From Cryobacterium psychrophilum (GTDB taxonomy: Bacteria; Actinomycetota; Actinomycetes; Actinomycetales; Microbacteriaceae): a stretch of DNA of 64,000 bases. Below the pieces are notes generated by a model. The model ran no database searches, was not told the DNA's origin, and saw nothing but the letters and a program-made list of their open reading frames with translations. The first letter of the stretch is position 1. The number at the start of each line of letters is the position of its first letter. The stretch is taken from NCBI RefSeq assembly GCF_004365915.1, contig NZ_SODI01000001.1, forward strand, positions 310,001 through 374,000. The letters are read 5' to 3'. Below, piece after piece: positions 1 through 9,370 of the stretch. The translations under genes and the position numbers were made by a program.

Positions 1-87
1 TCAAGCCCGGAGCGGGCAGCCCGGAGCACACCCGCGCGCTCAATTCGGTCAGCACTGCCGATTTGTGGCTCCCGCGACCTCGCGATG

Positions 88-1626
88 CTACTTCTGCAGC
101 CCGTTCACGAATCCGGCGGCGGCGTGGCGTGCAGCGTCGGCGGCTGCGGAACCGGCCCCGGAGGCCAGCACGTCCAGGTCGGCGTCGGGCACCGACGCAG
201 GGGCGTCGTCCACGTCGTCCGCCGGCACGGTGTCGGTCTCCGGCGTGGCCTGCTGCTGCTTCGTCTTGGACAGGGCGGCGCCCGCTGCGCTTCCCCCCAC
301 GAGGCCGGTGAGCAGATCCTTGATCCCCACGCCCATGGTGGACGAGAGCACGGCGTCGACCTCGGAGAAGCCGGACGCCACATTCTTGCTCAGCTGGCTC
401 GCACCATCCGTGGAAATCACCGTCAGCTGGTCGATGTTGCTCATCGGCGCGGCCAGTTCGTGGGCGATCTTGGGCAGCATCTCCACGAGGCGCAGCTGGA
501 TCAAGGCTTCGGACTGTTGTGCGACGGCCTCCGCCGACAGTCGCGTTGCAGTGGCCTCGGCGGTGCCCCTGGCGAGAATGGCGTCGGCTTCCGCCTGGCC
601 CTCGGCCCGCGTGGCTTCCGCGTTGGCGACGCGGCTATCCCGGTCGGCGGTTGCCGCGGCAACCGATGCCTCGGCGGCCGCCAGTGCCGTCACGCGAATA
701 CGGTACGCATCCGCGTCGGCAATCGCGTTCACCTCTGACTCGAGCTCGGCCTTGCGCAGGCTCGCGCGACGCTGAGCGGTAAGTTCCTGCTCCTGCACGA
801 TGGCCTGCTGCGCCTTCGCCTCGGCGAGCGGCCGGGAAGCGGCTGCCTCGGCGGCCGCCTTGTCGGTGTCAAGCTGAAGCGCCGCCTGACGCAGCGCGAG
901 CGTGTTCCGGGCCTCGGCCACGGCCTGCTCGGCCGCGATCGAGGCTTCCTGCGATTCCCGGTTGGCGAGGTGCTCGGCGACCTCGGCCTGACGGCGCACC
1001 TTGGCCTGCTCCGCACGTCCGATATCGCGAATGTAGTCGTTCTCGTCGGTGATGCCCTTGATCTCGAACGAGTCGACGTCGAGTCCCTGGTTGGCGAGTG
1101 ACTCGCGTGCGGTGGCCAGTACGGCGCTTCCGAGCTCATCCCGTTTCTGGATCACGGTCATCACGTCGGTGGCACCGATCGAGGAGCGCAGGGAACCGGA
1201 CAGCACCTCCTGGGCGAACCCATCGATGTTCTTGTCCTGGCCGAGGAAACGCTGGGCGGCGGCGCGGATATTGGCCGGGGCGTCACCCACCTTGACGATG
1301 GCCACGGCCTCGACGGTCAGCGTGATGCCATTGCGGTCCTGGGCGATGGCCGTGATTTCGATCGCCCGGCTGCGCAGGCTGATCTTGAAGGCCTTCTGAA
1401 AGAAGGGGGTGATGAAGACGCCCTGGCCGTGCACGACCCGCTGCCCCGACTCTTCGAGGGTGGCCCCGTCGACGATCGTCTTCCGTGATTTCTTGCCCGT
1501 GATGATGAGGGCCTCGTCGGGTCCCGCGTTCTTGTAGATGGTGCGCGCGTAGATGAGGGCAACCACGAGGATGACCACAACCGTGACGAGAATTCCGGGC
1601 AGCGGGCCGAACAGGAAATCGAGCAT
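88..1626 (-). CDS. Flotillin family (SPFH/PHB) membrane scaffold protein
   Basis: Flotillins are membrane-anchored SPFH-domain scaffolds that organise membrane microdomains. The 512-residue product has one N-terminal membrane segment (about residues 5-25), a PHB/SPFH domain (about 30-200), and a long Ala/Glu/Gln-rich coiled coil (about 200-370) with repeated AEA-type motifs typical of flotillins. The C-terminal tail is low-complexity and acidic. The ATG at 1626 is preferred over an upstream GTG at 1662 because AAGGA lies about 7 bases before it and the membrane segment follows directly. No NfeD partner gene is adjacent, although NfeD often accompanies flotillin. Family assignment is secure; the cellular role here is inferred. 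Confidence 0.9.
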   Translation of the reverse strand: MLDFLFGPLPGILVTVVVILVVALIYARTIYKNAGPDEALIITGKKSRKTIVDGATLEESGQRVVHGQGVFITPFFQKAFKISLRSRAIEITAIAQDRNGITLTVEAVAIVKVGDAPANIRAAAQRFLGQDKNIDGFAQEVLSGSLRSSIGATDVMTVIQKRDELGSAVLATARESLANQGLDVDSFEIKGITDENDYIRDIGRAEQAKVRRQAEVAEHLANRESQEASIAAEQAVAEARNTLALRQAALQLDTDKAAAEAAASRPLAEAKAQQAIVQEQELTAQRRASLRKAELESEVNAIADADAYRIRVTALAAAEASVAAATADRDSRVANAEATRAEGQAEADAILARGTAEATATRLSAEAVAQQSEALIQLRLVEMLPKIAHELAAPMSNIDQLTVISTDGASQLSKNVASGFSEVDAVLSSTMGVGIKDLLTGLVGGSAAGAALSKTKQQQATPETDTVPADDVDDAPASVPDADLDVLASGAGSAAADAARHAAAGFVNGLQK

Positions 1627-1875
1627 GGGGGTCCTTCCGGCGCCGAAGCGCAAGGCTGACACATCCCCGGCCGGTCGCCGCGGGTGCCTGATACCCCATC
1701 AGTGTCGCAGAGATGCACATGGTCTGCCGCAATTGCGAAGATGCGCAAATCCGTCTCGGACGCGCATTGACAAGGCGCGCAGTGCTGGCCATTCTGTCGG
1801 TAGCAGACGTGTGCCGTTGGATGCGGTGGCGAGGCCAGACTGTTCTACTCGGCAGCTGATGCGAGGAGGACGACA

Positions 1876-2598
1876 ATGCCAATTCTTGTTCCCCGGTGGG
1901 AACTCACCCTGCTCGGTTGCTGGCAATTGAAACAAAACGACCAACCGGTCGACGTCGGCGCCAGACAAAAACGCGTCATCACAGCAATCGCGCTACTGGG
2001 GATTCGGCCGCGCCACTTCATTGCCACACTGCTCTGGCCGGACGGGTCAGAGGCGCAAGCCGCCGGAAATCTCCGGGCCAGCATCTTTCGAATCTCCCAC
2101 GAGCTCCCCTTCCTGATGCGCACCACCGAACCGCTTCAGCTCGGGAACCAGGTGGCCGTCGACGTGCATCAACTACGGCGGATGATCGGCGCCGTCATCG
2201 ACTCAGGGGAACCGGGGGTCCCGAGCGCCACGATCGAACTCCTTCGCACGACCGAGCTGCTGCCGGGATGGTACGAAGATTGGGTTGTGTGCGAGCAGGA
2301 GTTGCTCCAGCACGAGCGCGTGGACGCGCTGGAGATCCTTGCCAGGCGGTATCTGGCCCGGGGGGATCCCTCTCATGCCATTGTGGCCGCGCGATCCGCG
2401 GCATCCATTGAACCGCTGCGGGAAAGCCTGCAGCTTCTGCTGGTGCGCGGGCATCTTGCGGCCGACAATCGCCCCTCCGCATTGAGTGCCTACCGAGATT
2501 TCTGCGTTCGCCTTCGACGCGAACTCGGCGTGGCGCCCTCACCACGCTTCGCCGCACTTCTCAAGTCTGAACTCGCCGGCACCGTTAGGGCGACCTGA
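1876..2598 (+). CDS. BTAD/SARP-like transcriptional regulator
   Basis: The 240-residue protein has a winged-helix OmpR-type DNA-binding region (about residues 8-95, including the LLWPDGSEAQAAGNLRASI stretch typical of SARP-type regulators). A bacterial transcriptional activation domain of TPR-like helices follows (about 97-235, ending RRELGVAPSPRF). It lacks the NB-ARC/ATPase extension of large SARPs, so it is a small stand-alone regulator. A GAGGAGGA ribosome site precedes the ATG. No biosynthetic gene cluster is next to it, so its targets are unknown; it is divergent from the flotillin gene and upstream of an enoyl-CoA hydratase gene. Confidence 0.85.
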   Translation: MPILVPRWELTLLGCWQLKQNDQPVDVGARQKRVITAIALLGIRPRHFIATLLWPDGSEAQAAGNLRASIFRISHELPFLMRTTEPLQLGNQVAVDVHQLRRMIGAVIDSGEPGVPSATIELLRTTELLPGWYEDWVVCEQELLQHERVDALEILARRYLARGDPSHAIVAARSAASIEPLRESLQLLLVRGHLAADNRPSALSAYRDFCVRLRRELGVAPSPRFAALLKSELAGTVRAT

Positions 2599-2734
2599 AG
2601 CGCCGACCGCGGTCCCGCGCTGAAGGCGTCGTCGCACCGAGCTAGAGATCCCTAGGACTTCCTAGTATGTTAGGTGCACGTCGCTGGCACAGTCGCCCGG
2701 ACATGACGGCACCATTCGAGGGGACATACATCAG

Positions 2735-3511
2735 ATGAGCACCTACGAGAACATTTTGCTGGAACGCCGCGGTCAGGTTGGCTTGATCACACTCAACCGA
2801 CCTGAGGCGCTCAACGCACTCAACGACGCCCTCATGCGCGACGTTGTGGCCGCTGCGGCCGAGCTGGATCGGGACCCGGAGATCGGTGCGATCGTGATCA
2901 CCGGGTCCGAGCGAGCCTTCGCCGCCGGAGCTGACATCAAAGAGATGGCCCCGCAGTCGTACATGGAGATGTATGCCGCTGACTGGTTCGCCGGCTGGGG
3001 CTCCCTGGCGGCCGTGCGCACCCCGGTCATTGCGGCCGTCGCCGGCCACGCGCTCGGTGGCGGCTGCGAACTCGCCATGATCTGTGATTTCATCATCGCG
3101 GCCGACACCGCCAAATTTGGCCAGCCGGAAATCAAGCTTGGCGTCATTCCCGGCATCGGCGGCTCTCAGCGGCTCACCCGCGCCGTCGGCAAGGCCAAGG
3201 CCATGGAGCTCATCCTGACCGGGCGCACGATGGGCGCAGAGGAAGCGGAGCGGTGCGGCCTCGTCGCCCGCGTTGTGCCGGCTGCGGATCTCCTCACCGA
3301 CGCGCTCGCGACGGCTGCGGCGATCGCGTCGCGCTCCACCCCGATTGCGATGCTCGCGAAGGAAGCGGTGAACGCGGCCTTCGAGACCACGCTTGCCGAG
3401 GGCATCCGCTTCGAACGTCGCCTCTTTCACTCGACGTTCGCGACCGAAGACCAGAAAGAGGGCATGGCGGCGTTCGTGGAGAAGCGAAGCCCGGTCTTCA
3501 CCAACCGGTAG
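2735..3511 (+). CDS. Enoyl-CoA hydratase/isomerase
   Basis: This crotonase-fold enzyme (258 residues, normal length) is predicted to hydrate trans-2-enoyl-CoA in fatty-acid beta-oxidation. The oxyanion-hole motif AAGADIKEM is present, as are both catalytic glutamates of true hydratases: one in GGGCELAM (about E112) and one in FGQPEIKLG (about E132). Translation starts at ATG 2735 behind a GAGGGGA site. The gene ends 6 bases from the convergent TetR gene with no terminator visible between them. The acyl-CoA dehydrogenase gene lies just beyond, suggesting a shared acyl-CoA degradation role. Confidence 0.93.
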   Translation: MSTYENILLERRGQVGLITLNRPEALNALNDALMRDVVAAAAELDRDPEIGAIVITGSERAFAAGADIKEMAPQSYMEMYAADWFAGWGSLAAVRTPVIAAVAGHALGGGCELAMICDFIIAADTAKFGQPEIKLGVIPGIGGSQRLTRAVGKAKAMELILTGRTMGAEEAERCGLVARVVPAADLLTDALATAAAIASRSTPIAMLAKEAVNAAFETTLAEGIRFERRLFHSTFATEDQKEGMAAFVEKRSPVFTNR

Positions 3512-3517
3512 GGCAAC

Positions 3518-4123
3518 CTACGTCGTCGGTACCCGGATTCCGTTGACGACGAGGGCCGCGAGCTCGTCATAGGCCTGGGCCGCGGTGAGGCCCGTGCTCT
3601 CCGAGATGTGCTGCTGTTGAATGCGCACCATCACGGCAGACACGGCCTCAGCGATGAATGCCGCCGGCACCTCACGAAACGCCCCGACGCGAACACCGTC
3701 GCTGATGAGTTCATGCACGCGCGCCGAGGCGAACTGCGTGTTGCGCTCATAGATGGCATTGGCCGGCGGGAACGCTGCCACGTCGTCGATGAAGGCAGCG
3801 GATGCCGGACGCAACTCGTCGCCCACCGCGCGGAGATAGGAGGCAATGCGGTCGGTCGGGTCGAGCGTGCCGTCGAGCTTACGCTCCACCCGCTCGGTCG
3901 CGCCACGAAAGAAGAACACGACGGCCTTCTGCACGAGCTGCTCGCGGCTACTGGCGAGGGAGTAGATGGTCGATTTGGAGCAGCGCAGTCGATGGGCCGC
4001 CGCTGCAAGAGTCACGTCGGAGAAACCCTCCCTGAGGAAAAGGTCAACAAGTTGGCCGAACAGTTCATCCTGACGTGCAGACCACCGTTCACGGGGACGC
4101 TGGGCGACGGTCGGAAGAGTCAT
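3518..4123 (-). CDS. TetR/AcrR family transcriptional regulator
   Basis: The 201-residue protein has an N-terminal TetR helix-turn-helix (about residues 12-58; FSDVTLAAAAHRLRCSKSTIY contains the recognition helix) and an all-helical ligand-binding C-terminal domain. The ATG at 4123 gives the standard family length; the open frame extends upstream to 4303 but without TetR similarity. It is divergent from the acyl-CoA dehydrogenase gene. The 86-base intergenic region carries a perfect palindrome (4168-4185), so it probably represses that gene and itself, with an acyl-CoA as a plausible but unproven ligand. Confidence 0.9.
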   Translation of the reverse strand: MTLPTVAQRPRERWSARQDELFGQLVDLFLREGFSDVTLAAAAHRLRCSKSTIYSLASSREQLVQKAVVFFFRGATERVERKLDGTLDPTDRIASYLRAVGDELRPASAAFIDDVAAFPPANAIYERNTQFASARVHELISDGVRVGAFREVPAAFIAEAVSAVMVRIQQQHISESTGLTAAQAYDELAALVVNGIRVPTT

Positions 4124-4152
4124 GGTCGATCCTGTCTGGTGATACATATGGT

Positions 4153-4164
4153 GTACGCTCGTAC
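4153..4164. promoter_or_regulatory. Short palindrome in tetR/acyl-CoA dehydrogenase promoter
   Basis: GTACG-CT-CGTAC, an inverted repeat with 5-base arms, lies 3 bases from the larger palindrome at 4168-4185. It may be a second half of a compound TetR operator, or chance. Confidence 0.35.
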
Positions 4165-4167
4165 TCG

Positions 4168-4185
4168 AAATCGTACCAACGATTT
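4168..4185. promoter_or_regulatory. Probable TetR-family operator
   Basis: AAATCGT-ACCA-ACGATTT is a perfect inverted repeat with 7-base arms and an 18-base span. It sits between the divergent TetR gene (start 4123) and acyl-CoA dehydrogenase gene (start 4210), 25 bases upstream of the latter. Size, symmetry and position fit a TetR operator controlling both directions; binding is inferred. Confidence 0.65.
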
Positions 4186-4209
4186 GCGCGAGGTAACACG
4201 AGGTAAACA

Positions 4210-5448
4210 ATGACGTTCCGCTCCCCGACTGCCACACACCTGCCGTCCACGACGGATCTGCCAGCCCCCGCCGACCCCGTGGGCGCAGACGTACCGTATC
4301 CAACCGCCGACCTGCTGTTCATCACGGATCTACTCTCCGAGGCCGAGGGCGACCGCCTCGCTCGCGCGCGGCAGTTCTTCCAGGCGGAGGTCCGCCCGAT
4401 CGCGGTCGACTTCTGGAATCGCGCCGAATTTCCCTTCGCCCTGCTCCCCAAGCTGGCCGCGCAGAACCTGAGCGGGATCGGAGAGAACGACACGAGTCAC
4501 CTGCTTGCCGGCCTCCTTCAAATGGAGCTCACCCGCGCCGACACGTCCATCTCCACATTCTTCGGCGTGCATCACGAACTCTTTGCCGCCTCGATCGAGC
4601 AGCTCGGCTCCGAGGAGCAACGTGACCGGCTGCTGCCCGACCTGCTGGCGCTTCGAAAAATCGGGGCCTTCGCGCTCACGGAGCCACAGCACGGCTCCGA
4701 TATTTCCCGCGCCATGGAGACCACCGCCACCGCCGACGGCGAGGACTGGGTGCTCAACGGGCACAAACGCTGGATCGGGAATGCGGCCATGGCCGACTAT
4801 GTGCTGGTGTGGGCGCGCGACACCGCCGACAACCAGATCAAGGGCTTCATTGTGGAGAAGGAACGCCCCGGATTCTCCACGAGCACCATTGAGAACAAGA
4901 TTGCCGTGCGAATCGTGCAGAACGCCAACATCACCCTCGACAACGTGCGCATTCCGGCCGGCAATCGACTCCCGGGCACCAACAGTTTTCGGGACACGAA
5001 CGTGCTCCTGCGCAACTCCCGGGTTTGGGTCTCGTGGCAGGCCGTCGGACAGCAATTCGCGGCCTTCGACGTGGCTCGCGCCTACGCTCTGGAACGACGT
5101 CAGTTCGGGCAGCCCATTGCCGCCTTCCAGCTGATTCAGGAGCAGCTCTCGCGCATGATCGGCAATGCCACGCTCTGCCTCACGCTCATGGTGCAACTCG
5201 CCCGCCTGCAGGAGTCGGGTCGCCTGACCATGGACCAGGCCGCCCTTGCGAAATCGACGTGCACCGCACGCATGCGCGAAACCGTCGCTCTCGGGCGTGG
5301 CATCCTCGGCGGAAACGGAATCAGCACCGATTACGAGATGGCGAAGATATTTGCCGACGCCGAAGCGATCTACTCCTACGAGGGAAGCTACGAAATCAAC
5401 GCTCTCCTCGTGGGTCGCGCCGTCACCGGCATCTCCGCGATCGCCTGA
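4210..5448 (+). CDS. Acyl-CoA dehydrogenase, glutaryl-CoA dehydrogenase-like
   Basis: This FAD-dependent dehydrogenase (412 residues) oxidises an acyl-CoA to the enoyl-CoA. The N-terminal helical domain, the middle beta domain (GAFALTEPQHGSD, FAD/substrate loop) and the C-terminal helical domain are complete. The catalytic base is the glutamate of SYEGSYEI (about E391), the position used by glutaryl-CoA dehydrogenase-type enzymes. The ending INALLVGRAVTG is also typical of that subgroup. A GAGG site precedes ATG 4210. Substrate (glutaryl-CoA or other short acyl-CoA) cannot be fixed from sequence. It is divergent from, and probably controlled by, the TetR gene. Confidence 0.9.
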   Translation: MTFRSPTATHLPSTTDLPAPADPVGADVPYPTADLLFITDLLSEAEGDRLARARQFFQAEVRPIAVDFWNRAEFPFALLPKLAAQNLSGIGENDTSHLLAGLLQMELTRADTSISTFFGVHHELFAASIEQLGSEEQRDRLLPDLLALRKIGAFALTEPQHGSDISRAMETTATADGEDWVLNGHKRWIGNAAMADYVLVWARDTADNQIKGFIVEKERPGFSTSTIENKIAVRIVQNANITLDNVRIPAGNRLPGTNSFRDTNVLLRNSRVWVSWQAVGQQFAAFDVARAYALERRQFGQPIAAFQLIQEQLSRMIGNATLCLTLMVQLARLQESGRLTMDQAALAKSTCTARMRETVALGRGILGGNGISTDYEMAKIFADAEAIYSYEGSYEINALLVGRAVTGISAIA

Positions 5449-5452
5449 CCGA

Positions 5453-6289
5453 CTACCTCGCCGCATCCGGGTGTGCCCGCCCGGTGAGTTCGACGACTTC
5501 GGCCAGTTCCGCCAGGTGGTAAGCGCGTGACGCTTCGGCGGGAGTGAACGGGTCCCCCGGACGCGAAAAGTACAGGGGCTCATTCCACGCCCGCGGGATC
5601 TTCAGGAGGGTGTCATCGACCGGCCCCGCCGGCACGGTAACGATTCGCGCCGACAGGAGTTCCGCCGTCGCCTGGGCGAGCTCGCCCGGATCGCCCGCAA
5701 CCCGGGCCGCCAGGCCGAGCGCCTTCGTCTGCCCATCGGTGAGGGCCAGCGGCGTGGTGGGCCACACACGCGTCGCCCGGCCACCACTGGCCATGATGCT
5801 CGCGAGGATGTCGTCGTCCGAGAGCTCCCCCGGCGCGCTCACCACGAATTCGTCGAGGACGCCACCGTCCACGGGATGCACATGGATGCTGAGAATATTG
5901 ACGTCAAGTCGCGAGAAACCATGGGTGACCCGCTCCAGGGTCCCGCTCTCGTCGGGAAGTATGGTGCGTACCCGCCACAGCGCCGGCGAGGCGTGCAGGG
6001 TCGACCGTCGCCGCAGAGCCGGAGCGTGCAACCAGCGTCGAAGCAGCCGCCGCGTCCCGGGTTCGGCAACCCAGATCACGAGTGTCGTCGCCGTCAGGGC
6101 AAGGACGAGAACCTTGGCCACATAGGGCAGCTCGGTGCGCACGACAGCGGCGTGTACCAGCAGCTCGATAGGGAGAATCGTGACAACGTTCGCCACGGTC
6201 TGGCGCGTCTTGGACGCCTCCGGCAGCTGCCCGCAGTCGTCGCAGCGCAGCTCGGCGGTGGCCAACCTCGGTCTTCTCGATCTCATCAT
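5453..6289 (-). CDS. Membrane-anchored ACT-domain protein
   Basis: The 278-residue protein starts with a short cytoplasmic stretch containing CDDC, then two hydrophobic helices (about residues 33-53 and 58-77). An ACT-like small-molecule-binding domain follows (about 100-175, beginning WRVRTILPDESGTLERVTHGF). The C-terminal 100 residues are not recognised. Ligand and function are unknown; ACT domains usually bind amino acids. The stop lies 4 bases from the convergent acyl-CoA dehydrogenase stop. A CAGACT element six bases before the ATG suggests a leaderless transcript. Confidence 0.7.
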   Translation of the reverse strand: MMRSRRPRLATAELRCDDCGQLPEASKTRQTVANVVTILPIELLVHAAVVRTELPYVAKVLVLALTATTLVIWVAEPGTRRLLRRWLHAPALRRRSTLHASPALWRVRTILPDESGTLERVTHGFSRLDVNILSIHVHPVDGGVLDEFVVSAPGELSDDDILASIMASGGRATRVWPTTPLALTDGQTKALGLAARVAGDPGELAQATAELLSARIVTVPAGPVDDTLLKIPRAWNEPLYFSRPGDPFTPAEASRAYHLAELAEVVELTGRAHPDAAR

Positions 6290-6428
6290 GTTCTCAGTCT
6301 GGGGAGTCCACGTTTCTCACTCGTTGCGCGCAGGTCACATGCCAGCGAATTGTGCGCAGGCGGGTACCGGCGCCCGGTCATGACCAAAGACCCTGTGATT
6401 CGGTCGTGTGCGCGCGTACGCTGGCCGC

Positions 6429-7988
6429 ATGACTGACCAGGAGCGTGCGAATCGTGAGGTTCATGACACGGATATCTTCGCTGGCGACCTGCCCGACTTT
6501 CTCAATCGCTGGGTGTCCGCGCAACGGTGGTTTCCGAACGGGAGAGTCCCTCCCGCGCTGAGCCTCGTCGGGCAGTGGACGCTGGCCTCGCCGGATCCGG
6601 ACGTGCAGCTGCGAACTCTTCTCGTTCGTGACGAATCCAGTAGAGGAACTGCGGTCTATCAGGTTCCCATCAGCGAACGCGTGGCGCCCGCCCCCCACCT
6701 TGAGCCCGCCCTCATCGGCGTGGCAGGCGAGGCAGCTGGTGCAGCTCGATTTGTGTACGACGGAACCCATGACACCGTGTGGGTCACCGCACTGCTGCGT
6801 TTCATTGTGGAACGCGGACTCGTCCCCGAGCAATTTCAGGCCTCATCCGCGACGATCGCGCGGGGACAACCGATTCACGCCGCACATCCCTCCTCCTCGC
6901 TCGCGAGCCGGGTGATCTCTTGTCCGGTGCGCTCCAGCCGGGTCCTGACCGGTGAACAGTCGAACACGTCGATCATCTGCGACCTGGGCGGCGGGGACCG
7001 TTCGGTGCCGCCGGTCATCTGCAAGGTTTTCCGAGCGATCCATCACGGGCAGAACCCGGACGTCGTCGTGCAATCGGTACTCGCGCAGGCGGGGTCGATC
7101 TATATTCCCGAGCCGCTCGGCGCCGTGGCCGGCGAGTGGAACGATCCCGGCCAGCCTGACGGACGTGCCTCCGGTCATCTCGTCTTTGTTCAGGAATTCA
7201 TTCCCGACGTAGCGGACGCCTGGCGCACGGCCCTGCTCGCGGCCGCCGCCGGTGAAGACTTCAGCGAACCGGCCCGGCGCCTCGGCCACGCGACGGCGGG
7301 CGTGCACGCCGACCTCGCTGCGGCCATGCCGACACTCGAGGCGACCCCGCGCGTGATGGTCACCATGGTGACGGCCATGCTCGATCGGTTCCGTCAGGCC
7401 GCGATCGAGGTCCCCTCGCTCCTGGCCGTACGTCCTGAGGTCGAGAGAATCTTTGCGCGTGCCCTCACGGTTCCCTGGCAGCGGCTGCAGCGCATCCACG
7501 GGGATTTTCACCTCGGGCAGGTGCTGGATGTTCCGGGGCGAGGGTGGATCCTGCTCGATTTCGAGGGAGAGCCGCTTCGGGCCGTCAGCGAACGCGATCA
7601 GCCGGACGCGCCGCTTCGCGATGTCGCCGGGATGCTTCGCTCATTCGACTACGTTTCCGGCACCGTCACCCACTCGCACCCCCACCTCGACCCCGAGCGG
7701 GTTGCCGCGTGGGCGCTGGCCTGCCGACGTGCGTTTCTTCAGGGTTATGCCCTGGGATCGAAACCGCGGGGGTCACGACAGAGCATGTCCGACGGTGAGC
7801 GCGAGAGCGGCGACCACGCCGGTGACAACGCCGGTGACAACGCGCTTCTCACCGCGCTCGAACTCGACAAGGCCATTTACGAGACGGTTTACGAAACCCG
7901 AAACCGACCGGATTGGCTGCCCCTGCCCCTGGCTGCCGTGAGACGCATCACGAGCACCTACGCACGCAGCCGGAACGACCACGACTGA
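6429..7988 (+). CDS. mak: Maltokinase (aminoglycoside-phosphotransferase fold)
   Basis: Maltokinase makes maltose-1-phosphate from maltose and ATP, feeding the GlgE glycogen pathway. The 519-residue protein has the maltokinase N-terminal cap (about residues 25-130) and a kinase-like lobe with catalytic loop IHGDFHLGQ and metal motif LLDFEGEP. The ATG at 6429 is chosen over GTG 6408 because TACGCT (6417-6422) lies exactly six bases upstream, fitting a leaderless start. An acidic insertion near the C-terminus contains a 12-base tandem repeat encoding AGDN twice. GlgE/TreS partners are not in the window; malQ lies far away at 46-48 kb. Confidence 0.88.
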   Translation: MTDQERANREVHDTDIFAGDLPDFLNRWVSAQRWFPNGRVPPALSLVGQWTLASPDPDVQLRTLLVRDESSRGTAVYQVPISERVAPAPHLEPALIGVAGEAAGAARFVYDGTHDTVWVTALLRFIVERGLVPEQFQASSATIARGQPIHAAHPSSSLASRVISCPVRSSRVLTGEQSNTSIICDLGGGDRSVPPVICKVFRAIHHGQNPDVVVQSVLAQAGSIYIPEPLGAVAGEWNDPGQPDGRASGHLVFVQEFIPDVADAWRTALLAAAAGEDFSEPARRLGHATAGVHADLAAAMPTLEATPRVMVTMVTAMLDRFRQAAIEVPSLLAVRPEVERIFARALTVPWQRLQRIHGDFHLGQVLDVPGRGWILLDFEGEPLRAVSERDQPDAPLRDVAGMLRSFDYVSGTVTHSHPHLDPERVAAWALACRRAFLQGYALGSKPRGSRQSMSDGERESGDHAGDNAGDNALLTALELDKAIYETVYETRNRPDWLPLPLAAVRRITSTYARSRNDHD

Positions 7989-8097
7989 ATGGACACGGGT
8001 GTCACCGGCGGCAGGCGGTGGACGAGTGAGGCCCGGCGGCCGACAGACGATGCGCGGGACCACTTCGCTGCCTCCTCGCCGCGCGCTGATCAACGGA

Positions 8098-8520
8098 CTA
8101 GCCGGCCTCCTGGATTGCCAGGTTATCGGCGACGAAGTGCCAACCGTCTGCATCGGATAGGCGGTCGATGCTGGTGAGCTGGACCTTCGTGCCACCCGAA
8201 TTCGAGGAGATCAGCGGAAGAGACGGGGAGCACGCAACCGTCCAATCGCCGGGCTCGGGGGCAGCGACCAGGCACGGGTCGCCGGTTGTGATTGCCTTCG
8301 CCGCGAAGTACTCGACATCGTCGATGACGGCGAGCAGGCGGGTCGATTCCGGGCTGACACTGGCGACGTCCTGAAGTTCAGCCGGCAGCACGTCGGCCTC
8401 GGTCTGATCACGATCGAACGCACCGACGCCGCTCGAATCGGAGGAACACCCCGAGAGCACCAGGACGGAGAAGGCAATCGACAATCCGGCTAATGCAATT
8501 CGAGGAAAATTCGCCGTCAT
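8098..8520 (-). CDS. Predicted secreted lipoprotein of unknown function
   Basis: The 140-residue protein has a signal peptide (about residues 1-24) ending in the lipobox LSGC, so it is expected to be lipid-anchored on the outer face of the membrane. The mature part has no recognised domain and contains two further cysteines that could form a disulfide. It is convergent with the maltokinase gene. No function is proposed. Confidence 0.7.
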   Translation of the reverse strand: MTANFPRIALAGLSIAFSVLVLSGCSSDSSGVGAFDRDQTEADVLPAELQDVASVSPESTRLLAVIDDVEYFAAKAITTGDPCLVAAPEPGDWTVACSPSLPLISSNSGGTKVQLTSIDRLSDADGWHFVADNLAIQEAG

Positions 8521-8990
8521 ATCTGAATCCTGTCATGTCCGGCCCCGCGAGAACCACATCACCCACGACTGCCCACGTTGTGGAGTCGCTGACGCTGATT
8601 CGCGCCTGAAGACGATGTACTCCGGTCGACCGCTCTCACCGAATTCTCTCGCCGGGAGGCAGAAGACGAGTTGTTCGAGGGAGAGAACCGATCACAGGCT
8701 CGCACGACGATGACACCACGTCCCAGCGACGCGCAGGTCGACACCGCCACGCAAACGTATGCACGGCTGTCCCGAACGTCCCGGCTCACCGGCCTCGTTG
8801 GCGTGCCCTCATCGATGGCAGGGTGATCGGCGTCAACCCGTTCGGGGCCTCGCGGTTCGTGGTCGTGGTCGTGGTCGTCAATGATCATTCCGGCGCAAAC
8901 GCACCGGTCTTCTTCAGTCGAAAGCTCTCACAGTGGCCTGCCCTCGGGGCGACACGCTGACATGCAGCGGAACTGGCTACAGTGTGCAGC
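8521..8990. other. Intergenic stretch without a supported gene
   Basis: No open frame here has a convincing start, ribosome site or known domain. It contains a short GGTCGT hexamer repeat near 8860-8880. The right end carries the probable promoter of the gene starting at 8991 (TACAGT at 8978-8983). Confidence 0.5.
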
Positions 8991-9311
8991 ATGACGCTAA
9001 AAGCAATCGAGCCTCCTGCCCGCACGTTCAGCTGGTGGCTCACCAACGAGGAGGTCGGCCGGATGCTCGCCCACCACCGCGGCTGGCGACTATCGGACCG
9101 GGGCGCGGTCGTGGCCGGCAAGGTGCTGCACAAGACAATTGCGCCCTCGCTGGAGGTGCTCGGAACGGCGGCGCTCGCCTCCGGCTGGACGATGCGGGCG
9201 TCCGTTCCGCGCAGCGACGGAAGCGGGCCGACGCACTTCATGTGGGGCGTCTTCGACGCCCGCTCCGAGAGCGAAATCGCCGAGCAGGTGAAGTTCCTCG
9301 CGGCAGCGTGA
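8991..9311 (+). CDS. Conserved hypothetical protein, 106 residues
   Basis: A soluble alpha/beta-looking protein without a recognised domain. TACAGT (8978-8983) lies seven bases before the ATG, which fits a leaderless mRNA and supports this start over the GTG at 8982. Codon use looks like its neighbours. It precedes the glycosyltransferase gene by 59 bases but has its own probable promoter, so a functional link is not shown. Confidence 0.6.
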   Translation: MTLKAIEPPARTFSWWLTNEEVGRMLAHHRGWRLSDRGAVVAGKVLHKTIAPSLEVLGTAALASGWTMRASVPRSDGSGPTHFMWGVFDARSESEIAEQVKFLAAA

Positions 9312-9370
9312 AACTCTCACGCATTTACCGGAAATAATCTGCTAATGTCCCCTCCATAGGGGGTAGAATA

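Noticed and set aside
1876..2598. Biosynthetic gene cluster signalled by the SARP-like regulator
   Set aside because: Neighbouring genes are unrelated housekeeping or accessory genes; no core biosynthetic enzyme is present.
4330..5583. 417-codon minus-strand open frame
   Set aside because: Opposite the acyl-CoA dehydrogenase gene, whose motifs are clear; only high-GC shadow.
9339..9365. CCCCTCCATAGGGGG as a fourth CsoR/CstR site
   Set aside because: It lacks the ATAC/GTAT outer bases of the three real sites; the similarity is limited to the C and G runs.
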